Source of the DNA: Paraburkholderia sabiae
GTDB lineage: Bacteria > Pseudomonadota > Gammaproteobacteria > Burkholderiales > Burkholderiaceae
Assembly (NCBI RefSeq): GCF_030412785.1
Contig: NZ_CP125295.1
Location: 5,456,001 to 5,520,000 of the forward strand
Direction of reading: 5' to 3'
DNA length: 64,000 nucleotides
Shown here: one piece after another, positions 34,390 through 43,914 of the stretch
How positions within the stretch are numbered: position 1 is the stretch's first letter
Layout of the letters: every line of letters starts with the position of its first letter
Notes under the pieces: generated by a model
Told to the model about the DNA's origin: nothing
The model's input: the letters and a program-made list of their open reading frames with translations, nothing else
Database searches by the model: none
Program-made: the position numbers and the translations under genes

Positions 34390-36765
34390 ATGAATCAGTT
34401 CCGCCTCTCTTCCGCGCGCGACGTCAGGCATCGCCTCGATCCCGCGGGAACCCGCCGACGCGCGCTGCTCGCGATTCCCGCGCTCGGCGTGCTGGTGCTC
34501 GTGCTGCTATGGACGGTGATCTTCGCGCGACTGTCGGTTGAGAAGGAAACCACGTATCGCGAGGCCATGGCGTCGGCCGCGATTCTCTCGGCGGCGCTCG
34601 AACAGCATACGGTGAAGGCGATTCACCAGGTCGACCAGATCACGCGCTTCGTCAAGTTCGAATTCGAGAAAACGCCTGGCCGTTTCGATCTCGCGAGCAC
34701 AGTCGAAAAAGGCGTCGTGCAAAGCGAAACGCTCGTGCAGGTGTCGCTGATCGACGAGCATGGCAAGCTGATCGCGAATACGGCAGAGACGAATCCGAAA
34801 CCGATCGACCTGTCCGATCGCGAGCACTTCAAGGTCCACGAACACGAGAACGACGACCAGCTGTTCATCAGCAAGCCCGTGCTCGGCCGCGTATCCGGCC
34901 ACTGGACCTTGCAGATGACGCGTCGCCTGAATCATCCCGACGGTTCGTTCGCGGGCGTCGTGGTGGTCTCCGAAGACCCGAGCTACTTCACGAGCGACTT
35001 CTACAACAACGCGGCCATCGGTCGCGACGGCGTGATCGCCGTGATCTCGGACAGCGGCTCGGTGCTCGCGCGCCGCACGGGCAACTCGGAGCATGCGCAA
35101 GGCGTGTTCACGGCGACGGGTGTCTATCCCACGTCGGAACACGTGTCGGGCACCTATGTCGATTCGATCGACAACGTGACGCGCATCGTGTCGTACCGGC
35201 ATATCGACGGCTATCCGCTCGGCGTGCTCGTCGGACTGTCACAGGCCGAAGAATTCGCTGACTACAACCACACGCGCAACGTCTATCTGCTGATGGCGAG
35301 CTTTATCTCGCTCGCGATGCTCGGCTTCTTCGCCGTCGCCACGGGTCTGATCGGCAAGCTGCTCGGACGCGAGCGCGAGATGACGCATCTCGTCGAATTC
35401 GATCTGCTCACAGGGCTGCGCAACCGCTACTCGACCTTGCAGAGCCTGCGTCACGAAGTCGCGCAGCCGGCCAACGTCGGGCGTCTTGCCATCCTCTTCA
35501 TCGACCTCGACAACTTCAAGACCGTCAACGACACGCTCGGCCACAACGCCGGCGACATCGTGCTGCAAATGACGGCCGCGCGCCTCGCCGATGCCGTCGC
35601 CGACTCGGGCGCGCTGTCGCGCATCGGTGGCGACGAGTTCGTCGTCGTGATCAAGGGAGACGATGTCGAGAAGCGCTCGGTCACGCTCGCGGAAGCGATC
35701 ATCGAAGTCTTCGCGAAGCCGTTCGAAGTACGCGGCAGTTCGTTCGTACTGCATGCGAGCATCGGCATCGCGCTTTACTCGGTCGCGAACGAAAGCGAAA
35801 TCGACCTGCTGAAAAAAGCCGACCTCGCGATGTACAGCGCGAAGGACGCGGGCAAGAACTGCTATCAGTTCTACTCGCCGCATCTGTCGCATCGCGCGGA
35901 CCATCTGATGAAGTGGGAGCAGCAGCTACGCGTCGCGCTCGCCGACCAGCAGCTGTTCCTCGCCTATCAGCCGAAGATCGACCTCGCGCGCCGCTGCATC
36001 ACCGGCTTCGAGGCGCTCGTGCGCTGGAACCATCCGCAGCACGGCCTGATTCCCGCGAACGAATTCATCCCCGTCGCGGAATCGACGGGCCTGATCGTGC
36101 CCATCGGCGATTTCGTGATCCGCACCGCGTGCCGGCAGCTCGCGCAGTGGCAGCAACAGGGTTACGACACGCTGTCACTTGCCGTGAATATTTCGGCGGT
36201 ACAGTTCTGGCGCGGCGACCTGTACGAAACGATCTCGCAAGCCATCGAGGAAACGGGCATCGCTGCGCGCCGCCTCGAACTCGAAATCACCGAGACGGCG
36301 ATGATGGAGTACCCCGATCTCGTCTCCGAAAAGATCTTCGCGTTGAAGCGGCTCGGCGTGCGCATCGCACTCGATGACTTCGGCACCGGTTATTCGTCGC
36401 TGTCCTATCTGAACCGCTTCTCGGTCGATACGCTGAAAGTCGACCGCTCGTTCGTGCAGGCCATTCCCGGCGACCGCAGCGTCTGCGTGATGGTCACGGC
36501 CATCGTCAACCTCGCGCGCTCGCTGGGGCTGACGGTCGTGGTGGAAGGCACGGAGACGGAAGAACAGATCGCGTGGCTCGCGGCGCTTGGGCATATCGAG
36601 GCGCAAGGTTTCCTGTTTTCGCGGCCCGTGCCCGCCGACGCTATTCCGGCGCTGCTCGAACGCTTCGGCGTCTGTGGCATGCACGGTGCGCATCGTGCGC
36701 ACGGCAGCGACACGGACAGCACCAGCGATGCCGCGAACACCAGCACGAGCAACGAATCGGCCTGA
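34390..36765 (+). CDS. Membrane sensor with GGDEF and EAL domains (c-di-GMP turnover)
   Basis: A 791-residue protein. Transmembrane helices at about residues 27-47 and 300-325 bracket a periplasmic sensor region of Cache/PDC type (LVQVSLIDEHGKLIANT, DREHFKVHE, GDDGSVLAR-like segments). The GGDEF motif is intact at residues 413-417 (SRIGGDEFVVVI), so diguanylate cyclase activity is possible; there is no RxxD inhibitory site just before it. The EAL motif is intact at 541-543 (GFEALVRWNHP), and the metal-binding acidic residues in EITETAMM, ALDDFGTGYSSL and VVVEGTETEEQ are present, so phosphodiesterase activity is likely. The gene stands alone. The signal sensed is not predictable. Confidence 0.95.
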   Translation: MNQFRLSSARDVRHRLDPAGTRRRALLAIPALGVLVLVLLWTVIFARLSVEKETTYREAMASAAILSAALEQHTVKAIHQVDQITRFVKFEFEKTPGRFDLASTVEKGVVQSETLVQVSLIDEHGKLIANTAETNPKPIDLSDREHFKVHEHENDDQLFISKPVLGRVSGHWTLQMTRRLNHPDGSFAGVVVVSEDPSYFTSDFYNNAAIGRDGVIAVISDSGSVLARRTGNSEHAQGVFTATGVYPTSEHVSGTYVDSIDNVTRIVSYRHIDGYPLGVLVGLSQAEEFADYNHTRNVYLLMASFISLAMLGFFAVATGLIGKLLGREREMTHLVEFDLLTGLRNRYSTLQSLRHEVAQPANVGRLAILFIDLDNFKTVNDTLGHNAGDIVLQMTAARLADAVADSGALSRIGGDEFVVVIKGDDVEKRSVTLAEAIIEVFAKPFEVRGSSFVLHASIGIALYSVANESEIDLLKKADLAMYSAKDAGKNCYQFYSPHLSHRADHLMKWEQQLRVALADQQLFLAYQPKIDLARRCITGFEALVRWNHPQHGLIPANEFIPVAESTGLIVPIGDFVIRTACRQLAQWQQQGYDTLSLAVNISAVQFWRGDLYETISQAIEETGIAARRLELEITETAMMEYPDLVSEKIFALKRLGVRIALDDFGTGYSSLSYLNRFSVDTLKVDRSFVQAIPGDRSVCVMVTAIVNLARSLGLTVVVEGTETEEQIAWLAALGHIEAQGFLFSRPVPADAIPALLERFGVCGMHGAHRAHGSDTDSTSDAANTSTSNESA

Positions 36766-36925
36766 GCGCGCATCATTCGACGCAACAGGCGATGCGTCGG
36801 CCAGAAGGATGAACGGTAGCAACGCAATTCGGGCGACTTTGCTCGACCGCGCATGACCTCAGCGCGCGCTGTCGCGGCCATCGACGGCGCGCGCCGCATA
36901 AGAAATCAGCCCAACAGGTGTTCGC

Positions 36926-38161
36926 ATGCGGCCAGCCCGGCAAATGACGGCGCTACACGCGCCCGCAGGAGACGAAACAACGCGATGCAACGAGCGCGAG
37001 CCGCTCTGGACGCTGTTTCGCGTCGTGTTTGGATTGTCCGCGCTCTCGTGGGGCGGACTCGCGCTGATGGCGCAACTGGAGAACCACTACGTCGAACGCG
37101 AGGAGCGCCTCACGCGCCTCGCTTTCTCCGACATCGTCGCACTCGCGTGGATGGTGCCGGGGCCAGTGGGCTGCAACGTCGCGGTGCAGCTCGGTCATGT
37201 GCTGCGCGGACGCGCGGGCGCCTGGGTCGCCGGGCTTGCGAGCGTGCTCCCCTTCTTCATGCTGATGACGGCGTTCGCGATCTTCTACCAGACGCCGATC
37301 GTCCGCGAGGTCGCCTCGCAAACCTTGCTCAACCATTTCAGCGTCGTGCTCGCGACGCTGATCGGCGTCACCTGGTACAAGCAGACGCGCTCGCTCGTGC
37401 GTGGCCGGCTCGAATGGGCAGCGGCCATACTCGGCAGCATCGCGTTGATTGGCGCGCATACGCCTGCCGCGTACATCGGCATACTCGGCGCGGCGTTCAT
37501 GTCGGGCTGGGTACGCAGCGACGCGCGCGGCGCGCGTCTGTCGACCACGCTCAGCGCCGGCGACTGGCGGTTGCTGATCGGCCTGTGCGTGCTGCTGCTG
37601 ATTTTCGCGCTGCCGTTGCCGCATCGCTATGACGTCGCGCTGCTGTGGCCAAGACTTGCAGGCGCGGGACTGACGCTGTTCGGCGGCGGTTTCTCCGCAC
37701 TGCCCGTGTTGAAGACGCTCTTCGTCACGCCAACTGTCGGCGTCACCGATAACGAGTTCACGCTGGCCTTTTCGCTGTCGCCCCTGTCGCCGGGACCGCT
37801 GCTCAACGTGGTGCCGTTCTTCGGCTATCTGGTCGAAGGATGGCGCGGCGCGATCATCGCGACGATCGCGCTGTTCGTGCCGTCGGGCTGCCTTGTCGTG
37901 CTCGCGCAGCGCCACCTGCATCAACTGAAGATGAACCCGCGTTTCGAGCACGGCATGCGCGTGCTGCGCGCAGTGACGACGGCCTTTCTCGCCGTCGCCG
38001 TGTTGCGGATCGTGCGTAACGTACCGTTCGAGCCGGCCTATCTCGTGACGGCGCTGTTTTCGGGCGTGTGCTTCGCCAAGCTGAAGCTGCCTGTGTATGC
38101 GGTATATGGATCGGTCGCCGTTGCGTGCGGTGTGTGGCTGTACTTCGGGCACGTGGGATGA
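36926..38161 (+). CDS. Chromate transporter (CHR family, two-domain)
   Basis: A 411-residue inner-membrane protein with the duplicated architecture of long-chain chromate transporters (PF02417): a first half with AWMVPGPVGCNVAVQLGHVL and a second half with LTLFGGGFSALPVLKTLF and LSPGPLLNVVPFFGYLVEGW. The first-half signature, usually FGGP in the family, reads LSWGGLALMAQLENHYV, so it is degenerate. Family members export chromate in exchange for another ion, but many genomic homologues have no shown role in chromate resistance. No chrB regulator is adjacent. ATG 36926 follows AGGTG; a second ATG is at 36944. It ends at a perfect palindromic terminator shared with the next gene. Confidence 0.82.
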   Translation: MRPARQMTALHAPAGDETTRCNEREPLWTLFRVVFGLSALSWGGLALMAQLENHYVEREERLTRLAFSDIVALAWMVPGPVGCNVAVQLGHVLRGRAGAWVAGLASVLPFFMLMTAFAIFYQTPIVREVASQTLLNHFSVVLATLIGVTWYKQTRSLVRGRLEWAAAILGSIALIGAHTPAAYIGILGAAFMSGWVRSDARGARLSTTLSAGDWRLLIGLCVLLLIFALPLPHRYDVALLWPRLAGAGLTLFGGGFSALPVLKTLFVTPTVGVTDNEFTLAFSLSPLSPGPLLNVVPFFGYLVEGWRGAIIATIALFVPSGCLVVLAQRHLHQLKMNPRFEHGMRVLRAVTTAFLAVAVLRIVRNVPFEPAYLVTALFSGVCFAKLKLPVYAVYGSVAVACGVWLYFGHVG

Positions 38162-38189
38162 CGTAGTGTCGTTTGGCGACCGCCAATGA

Positions 38190-38215
38190 AAAAGCGCCGC
38201 ATATGCGGCGCTTTT
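38190..38215. terminator. Bidirectional terminator, chromate transporter / CopD-like gene
   Basis: AAAAGCGCCGCATATGCGGCGCTTTT is an exact palindrome with A- and T-runs; it suits the two convergent genes. Confidence 0.9.
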
Positions 38216-38247
38216 CGTTTGAAACGCGGCGTGCGTTGCGGCAGCGA

Positions 38248-38706
38248 TCAGAACCCGCGCGACATCACCGCAACGCCGATCGTCACGATGCCCAGCACCA
38301 GATTCACGACGACCAGACGTCGGACCGTTCCCACGGCACGCGCGCCATCGGGCCACTTCTGCGCCTGCACTGCGCGACGGATACGCGGAAAGACGGCGAA
38401 GCGGATATGCCCGAAGATCAGCATCATCACGATGCCGATGCCCGCCATCGCGTGAAGCTGCCAGGTTGCATGGCCGCCGCCGAATTGCATCAGCAGGAAA
38501 CCGCCCGTCAGCAGAATGACGAGCACGGACACGCCGACCCAGTTGAAGAAGCGGCCGAACACCGATTCCCACAGCGGAAGACGCAATTGCGGCGAGAGGT
38601 CTTCGAGTGCCGGACGCAGGCAGAAATGCGCGAATATCATGCCGCCGATCCACACGGCGACACCCAGCAGATGCAGAAAGAGCGCGACTTCAATCGCCTT
38701 GTTCAT
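38248..38706 (-). CDS. CopD family membrane protein
   Basis: A 152-residue inner-membrane protein with four predicted transmembrane helices. It begins MNKAIEVALFLHLLGVAVWI and includes GVSVLVILLTGGFLLMQFGG, QLHAMAGIGIVMMLIFGHI and VNLVLGIVTIGVAVM. The HLLGVAVWIGGMIFAH stretch is typical of the CopD family, whose members are linked to copper uptake or heme/copper-related functions. No other copper gene is adjacent, so the role is not defined. Confidence 0.82.
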   Translation of the reverse strand: MNKAIEVALFLHLLGVAVWIGGMIFAHFCLRPALEDLSPQLRLPLWESVFGRFFNWVGVSVLVILLTGGFLLMQFGGGHATWQLHAMAGIGIVMMLIFGHIRFAVFPRIRRAVQAQKWPDGARAVGTVRRLVVVNLVLGIVTIGVAVMSRGF

Positions 38707-38896
38707 AGTTGTTTTCCATTCCCGATGTAGCGCGCTGCCGTGATGTCCCGTCGAAAAACGCGGTCATTGACATGCACCAATGACCGCGTTCGACCAGCGA
38801 CATTATGCGCAGTTCATTCGCTGCGCTGTTTTCTTTTGTCGTAGGGTGTTGCGCCGTGAGAGACCCCGCTCACAGCGCTTGACTTCGCTTGCCGCT

Positions 38897-41218
38897 TTAG
38901 CCCGGCAGCACCGGACGCAGCGACGTCACCTCTTTCAGCTTCGTATCCGGCGAACGGCCCTTGCGCGCGCGCTTGCCGACGTTCGGTTCGAGCGCCTTGC
39001 CGGACAGCTCTTCTTCCGTCGGCTTGTTGCGATACACGCCTTGCAGCACGACGCCCGCCTTGCTGATCGCCAGCGCCTGCGTGAGCGCTTCGTTCGGATC
39101 GAGCGCCATCAGGATCACGCCGCGTCCGCCGCCCGACAGCGTCTTCATCTCGTCGAGGCCGAACACCAGCAGACGCCCGCCGCCCGACAGACACGCGACC
39201 TGCGTCGCGTCGGGCAGCATCGGCATCGGCGCGAGCGGCGTCGCGCCGTCGTCGATCGTCATGAACGCCTTGCCGGCCTTCACGCGGCTCACCATGTCGC
39301 CGACCTTCGCGATAAAGCCGAAGCCATTCGACGACGCCAGCAGCAACGCCTGATCCGCCGACGCCGCGTAATAGTGCATCAGATGCGTGCCCGATTCGAG
39401 CTCGATCAGCGACGTGACGGGTACACCGTCACCACGTCCGCCCGGCAACTGCGCCACCGCGACGGAATACACGCGCCCCTTGCTGCCCCACGCGATCAAC
39501 ATGTCGGGCGTGCGGCACTGGAACGCCGCGTAGAGACCGTCGCCCGCCTTGAACGTGAAGCCCGCCGGGTCGAGCCCGTGGCCCTTCAGCGCGCGCACCC
39601 AGCCCTTCTGCGAGACAACCACGGTAACGGGTTCATCGACCACACGCGCTTCGAAGGTCGCGCGCTTTTCCTGCTGGATCAGCGTGCGGCGGTCGTCGCC
39701 GTATTGCTTCGCGTCGGCTTCGATTTCCTTGATGAGCAGCCGCTTCATCGCCGGCTCGCTGCCGAGCAGTTCTTCGAGCTTCGCTTTTTCGTCGCGCAGT
39801 TCGGCCAGTTCCTTCTCGATCTTGATCGCTTCGAGACGCGCCAATTGACGCAGCCGGATTTCGAGAATGTCTTCGGCCTGGCGATCGGACAGCTTGAATG
39901 CGTCGATCAGCGCGGCCTTCGGCTCGTCCGATTCGCGAATGATGCGGATGACTTCGTCGATATTCAAAAAGACGATCATCCGGCCTTCGAGGATGTGAAT
40001 CCGGTCGTTGACCTTGTTCAGACGATGTTGCGTACGGCGCGTGACCGTCACGAAGCGGAAGCCGATCCACTCATGCAATATCTCGCCGATGCCCTTCTGA
40101 CGCGGACGGCCATCCGCGCCAACCATCACGAGGTTCAGCGTCGCGTTCGATTCGAGGCTCGTATGCGCGAGCAGCGTAGTGACGAACTCGGTCTGATCGA
40201 TACGGCTCGACTTCGGCTCGAACACCAGACGCACGGGCGCGTCCTTGCCCGACTCGTCGCGCACCGCGTCGAGCAGACCGAGAAGCGTCTGTTTCGTCTG
40301 CAACTGTTCCGGTGTCAGCGACTTCTTGCCGAGCTTGATCTTCGGATTCGTCTGCTCCTCGATCTCTTCGAGCACCTTCTGACCAGACGTATTCGGCGGC
40401 AATTCGGTGATAACGAGTTGCCACTGACCGCGCGCAAGATCTTCGATTTTCCAGCGCGCGCGCACCTTGAGACTGCCACGGCCCGTCTCATACGCCTGCG
40501 AGATTTCCGCTTCGCTCGAAATGATCTGGCCGCCACCCGGAAAGTCCGGCCCCGGAACGTGCTGCATCAGATCCGCGTGCGTCATCTTCGGATTGCGGAT
40601 CATCGCGACGGCGGCCGCCGCGACTTCGCGCAGATTGTGCGACGGGATTTCCGTCGCGAGACCGACCGCGATGCCCGATGCGCCGTTCAGCAACACGAAC
40701 GGCAGACGCGCGGGCAACAGCTTCGGTTCTTCGAACGAGCCGTCGTAGTTCGGCATGAAATCGACGGTGCCCTGATCGATTTCGTCGAGCAGCAGCTTCG
40801 CGATCGGCGTGAGGCGCGCTTCCGTGTATCGCATCGCCGCCGCGCCGTCGCCGTCGCGCGAGCCGAAGTTGCCCTGGCCGTCGATCAGCGGATAGCGCAT
40901 CGAGAAGTCTTGCGCGAGACGCACGAGCGCGTCGTACGCCGACTGGTCGCCGTGCGGGTGATATTTACCCAGCACGTCGCCGACCACGCGCGCCGACTTC
41001 ACCGGCTTCGCGTTGTCGCCGAGACCCATCTCGTTCATCGCGTACAGGATGCGGCGCTGCACGGGCTTCTGGCCGTCGCAGACGTCGGGCAGCGCGCGGC
41101 CCTTCACCACGCTCACCGCGTAGTCGAGGTACGCGCGTTCCGCGTAGTTGCCGAGCGTCAGCACGTCGCCTTCGGGCGCGGCCGGCTCGGTAAACAGATC
41201 GGGAGTGTTGTCGTCCAT
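38897..41218 (-). CDS. parC: DNA topoisomerase IV subunit A
   Basis: A 773-residue type IIA topoisomerase subunit that, with ParE, decatenates daughter chromosomes. The DNA-cleaving tyrosine is Tyr131 in [13 protein letters not shown]. The quinolone-region motif reads [17 protein letters not shown], so Gln92 occupies the serine position usual in Escherichia coli ParC (Ser80) and Asp96 the acidic one. The C-terminal beta-pinwheel is recognisable from [13 protein letters not shown] onward, and the protein ends normally. It lies 59 bases after parE on the same strand. Confidence 0.96.
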   Translation of the reverse strand: MDDNTPDLFTEPAAPEGDVLTLGNYAERAYLDYAVSVVKGRALPDVCDGQKPVQRRILYAMNEMGLGDNAKPVKSARVVGDVLGKYHPHGDQSAYDALVRLAQDFSMRYPLIDGQGNFGSRDGDGAAAMRYTEARLTPIAKLLLDEIDQGTVDFMPNYDGSFEEPKLLPARLPFVLLNGASGIAVGLATEIPSHNLREVAAAAVAMIRNPKMTHADLMQHVPGPDFPGGGQIISSEAEISQAYETGRGSLKVRARWKIEDLARGQWQLVITELPPNTSGQKVLEEIEEQTNPKIKLGKKSLTPEQLQTKQTLLGLLDAVRDESGKDAPVRLVFEPKSSRIDQTEFVTTLLAHTSLESNATLNLVMVGADGRPRQKGIGEILHEWIGFRFVTVTRRTQHRLNKVNDRIHILEGRMIVFLNIDEVIRIIRESDEPKAALIDAFKLSDRQAEDILEIRLRQLARLEAIKIEKELAELRDEKAKLEELLGSEPAMKRLLIKEIEADAKQYGDDRRTLIQQEKRATFEARVVDEPVTVVVSQKGWVRALKGHGLDPAGFTFKAGDGLYAAFQCRTPDMLIAWGSKGRVYSVAVAQLPGGRGDGVPVTSLIELESGTHLMHYYAASADQALLLASSNGFGFIAKVGDMVSRVKAGKAFMTIDDGATPLAPMPMLPDATQVACLSGGGRLLVFGLDEMKTLSGGGRGVILMALDPNEALTQALAISKAGVVLQGVYRNKPTEEELSGKALEPNVGKRARKGRSPDTKLKEVTSLRPVLPG

Positions 41219-41276
41219 CTAGATTCCGTGTCCTTGTTGGCGCGCGTGCATCGTTTTTCTAGATGCACGCCTGCGC

Positions 41277-43262
41277 TCAGATATCCGCTTCGACCTGGTT
41301 GCCCTTCTCTTCGAGCCAGCTACGGCGCGACGCCGCTTCGCCCTTGCCCATCAGCATCGTCATGCGCGCGACGGTCGCGTCGAAGTCGAGTTCGCCGAGT
41401 GCAACGGGCGACAGGCGCCGTGTGTCCGGGTTCATCGTCGTGTCCCATAGCTGCTCGGCGCTCATTTCGCCGAGACCCTTGAAGCGGCTGATCGACCACT
41501 GCGATTCGCGCACGCCGTCCTTGCGCAGCTTGTCGAGAATCGCTTCGAGTTCGCCTTCGTCGAGCGCGTACAGCTTCTGCGCCGGCTTCTTGCCGCGCGC
41601 GGGCGCATCGACGCGGAACAGCGGCGGACGCGCGACATGCACGTGACCGCGCTCGATCAGTTGCGGGAAGTGCTTGAAGAACAGCGTCAGCAACAGCACC
41701 TGAATGTGAGAACCGTCGACGTCTGCATCGGACAAGATACAGATCTTGCCGTAGCGCAGATTGGACAGATCGACGGTGTCGTCGGGGTTGTGCGGATCGA
41801 CGCCGATCGCCACGGAAATGTCGTGCACTTCGTTGTTGGCGAACAGACGGTCACGTTCGGTTTCCCAGGTGTTCAGCACCTTGCCGCGCAACGGCAGGAT
41901 GGCCTGATATTCCTTGTCGCGGCCCATCTTCGCCGAACCGCCCGCCGAATCGCCCTCGACGAGGAACAGTTCGTTGCGGCCGATTTCCGTCGATTCGCAA
42001 TCCGTCAGCTTGCCCGGCAGCACGGCGACGCCCGAACTCTTGCGCTTCTCGACCTTCTGGCCGGCGCGCGTGCGGGCCTGCGCCTGCTTGATGACGAGAT
42101 CGGCGAGCTTCTTGCCGTGCTCGACGTGCTGGTTGAGCCACAGTTCGAGCGCGGGCCGCGCGAACGACGACACGAGCTTCACGGCATCACGGCTATTCAG
42201 ACGTTCCTTGATTTGCCCCTGGAACTGCGGGTCGAGCACCTTCGCGGACAGAACGAACGACACGCGCGCGAACACGTCTTCCGCGAGCAGCTTGACGCCT
42301 TTCGGCTGCAGGTTGTGCAGTTCGACGAAGCTCTTTACAGCCTGGAAAAGACCGTCGCGCAGGCCGGCTTCATGCGTGCCGCCCGCCGGCGTCGGAATGA
42401 GGTTGACGTAGGATTCGCGCGTGAGCGGCCCTTCTTCGCTCCACGCGACGACCCACGCCGCGCCTTCGCCTTCCGCGAAGGTTTCTTCGTTCGAGCGCGA
42501 GCTTTCCGCGTAGCGCTCGCCTTCGAACAGCGGGATCAGCAGATCGCTGCCCGCCATGCCTTCCATCAGATAGCCGCGCAGGCCGTCTTCGTATTTCCAG
42601 CTTTGGCGCTCGCCCGTCTTTTCGTTGACGAGGACGACCTCGACGCCCGGCAGCAACACGGCTTTCGAGCGCAGCAGGCGTTGCAGTTCGCCGAGCGGCA
42701 GATTCGGCGAATCGAAGTATTTCGGATCGGCCCACGCGGTGACGCGCGTGCCCGACTTCTTGTCGGCCTTCGTCGCGGTGCGCACCTGCAGCGGCTTGAC
42801 GACGTCGCCGTGCGAGAAGCTCAGTTCGGCGACCTTGCCGTCGCGCCAGACGGTCACGTCGAGGCGCGTGGACAGCGCGTTCGTCACCGACACGCCGACG
42901 CCGTGCAGGCCGCCCGAGAACGTGTACGCGCCGCCGGCCGCCTTGTCGAACTTGCCGCCTGCGTGCAGGCGCGTGAAGACGATTTCGACGACGGGGACAC
43001 CTTCTTCCGGGTGCATGCCGAATGGGATGCCGCGGCCGTCGTCGTCGACGGAAACGGAATGATCGGCGTGCAGCGTGACAGTGATCTGACGGCCGTAGCC
43101 GCCGAGCGCTTCGTCGGACGCGTTGTCGATGACTTCCTGAATGATGTGCAGCGGATTTTCGGTGCGCGTGTACATGCCGGGCCGCTGCTTGACCGGCTCC
43201 AGGCCTTTGAGCACCTTGATCGATGCTTCGCTATATGCGGCGTTTGGCTTTTTCGTTGACAT
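41277..43262 (-). CDS. parE: DNA topoisomerase IV subunit B
   Basis: A 661-residue ATPase subunit of topoisomerase IV. The GHKL ATP site includes QEVIDNASDEAL, DDGRGIPFGMHP and GLHGVGVSVTNALS. The Toprim domain shows LVEGDSAGGSAKMGRDKEY, SDADVDGSHIQVLLLTLFF. The length is normal. The start codon is at 43262 with a weak GAGTAAG site. Three DnaA-box-like sequences lie 28-62 bases upstream. parC follows after 59 bases on the same strand. Confidence 0.96.
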   Translation of the reverse strand: MSTKKPNAAYSEASIKVLKGLEPVKQRPGMYTRTENPLHIIQEVIDNASDEALGGYGRQITVTLHADHSVSVDDDGRGIPFGMHPEEGVPVVEIVFTRLHAGGKFDKAAGGAYTFSGGLHGVGVSVTNALSTRLDVTVWRDGKVAELSFSHGDVVKPLQVRTATKADKKSGTRVTAWADPKYFDSPNLPLGELQRLLRSKAVLLPGVEVVLVNEKTGERQSWKYEDGLRGYLMEGMAGSDLLIPLFEGERYAESSRSNEETFAEGEGAAWVVAWSEEGPLTRESYVNLIPTPAGGTHEAGLRDGLFQAVKSFVELHNLQPKGVKLLAEDVFARVSFVLSAKVLDPQFQGQIKERLNSRDAVKLVSSFARPALELWLNQHVEHGKKLADLVIKQAQARTRAGQKVEKRKSSGVAVLPGKLTDCESTEIGRNELFLVEGDSAGGSAKMGRDKEYQAILPLRGKVLNTWETERDRLFANNEVHDISVAIGVDPHNPDDTVDLSNLRYGKICILSDADVDGSHIQVLLLTLFFKHFPQLIERGHVHVARPPLFRVDAPARGKKPAQKLYALDEGELEAILDKLRKDGVRESQWSISRFKGLGEMSAEQLWDTTMNPDTRRLSPVALGELDFDATVARMTMLMGKGEAASRRSWLEEKGNQVEADI

Positions 43263-43623
43263 GGCTTACTCAGGTCCGTCGGTTCATCGTTGTCCACATG
43301 TCCTGTGGACAGGTGCGTGGACAATGCGTTGAGTTTTCAAAAAAAGCGAAACGAAACAACGGAGTGTGTGTGCTGCGCGACTTGCGTGCAGCGGTTTTCG
43401 GTTTGCCCGATCTGCTTTCCGCGGTTTTCCGGCCAGCCCGGTTTCGGACGATACGCTGGAACGACCGTGGGAAGCAGGTCCGCGGGTATTTTACTGATTT
43501 CGATGCGCGGGGCAATTTAGATGAGGGGTGTAGGGCGATTGAGGGGGAATCTGTTGCATCGGGCACAGTGACATCGATATTCGGTATATTCGTGCCAACC
43601 AGTTACCTTTTCGGAGTGTCGAG
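43263..43623. other. Divergent intergenic region, parE to mntA
   Basis: A 361-base gap. It holds the DnaA-box-like cluster close to parE and, near mntA, a TATATT hexamer at 43585-43590 that could be a -10 box, without a clear -35. No convincing gene is present. Confidence 0.45.
43290..43324. promoter_or_regulatory. Cluster of three DnaA-box-like sites upstream of parE
   Basis: TTGTCCACA at 43290-43298, TGTGGACAG at 43304-43312 and CGTGGACAA at 43316-43324, the last two on the opposite strand. Each is one to three bases from the DnaA consensus TTATCCACA. The first two also form TGTCCACA-N5-TGTGGACA, an exact inverted repeat. DnaA binding is inference. Confidence 0.5.
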
Positions 43624-43914
43624 GTGAAACCTTCCGAGGCCATGCGCGGGCATCGCGCTGAAATCCGAAGCATCGTCGCCGACCATCATGCCTGCAATGC
43701 GCGCGTGTTCGGCTCGGCCGCCACTGGCGAAGATAGCGAAGACAGCGACCTCGATCTGCTCGTCGATCCGACGCCGGAGACGAGTTTGCTTGATATCGCG
43801 CGCATCCAGCGGCGGCTCGAAGCCTTGCTCGGCGTTTCGGTCGACGTTCTAACGCCGTTGGCCTTGCCCGAATCGTTCCGTACGCAAGTTGTCAGCGAGG
43901 CGGTGCCGGTGTGA
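43624..43914 (+). CDS. mntA: MntA-type nucleotidyltransferase antitoxin
   Basis: A 96-residue minimal nucleotidyltransferase. The GSX10DXD signature is present: Gly30-Ser31, then Asp42 and Asp44 in SDLDLLVD. Starts at GTG 43624, after a GGAG. In characterised pairs, MntA AMPylates a tyrosine in the HEPN toxin and so neutralises it. The usual conserved arginine after GSxA is Thr here (GSAATGED). The stop overlaps the toxin gene by four bases. Placed between parE and the Uup-type gene, which reads toward it. Confidence 0.9.
   Translation: MKPSEAMRGHRAEIRSIVADHHACNARVFGSAATGEDSEDSDLDLLVDPTPETSLLDIARIQRRLEALLGVSVDVLTPLALPESFRTQVVSEAVPV

Noticed and set aside
38780..41482. A 900-codon frame on the plus strand opposite parC
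   Set aside because: Antisense shadow of parC; the ParC frame has all catalytic motifs, while this one has no family match and is dominated by Arg, Gln and His.
41637..43259. A 540-codon frame opposite parE
   Set aside because: Antisense shadow of parE, with the same unnatural composition as the other shadows.
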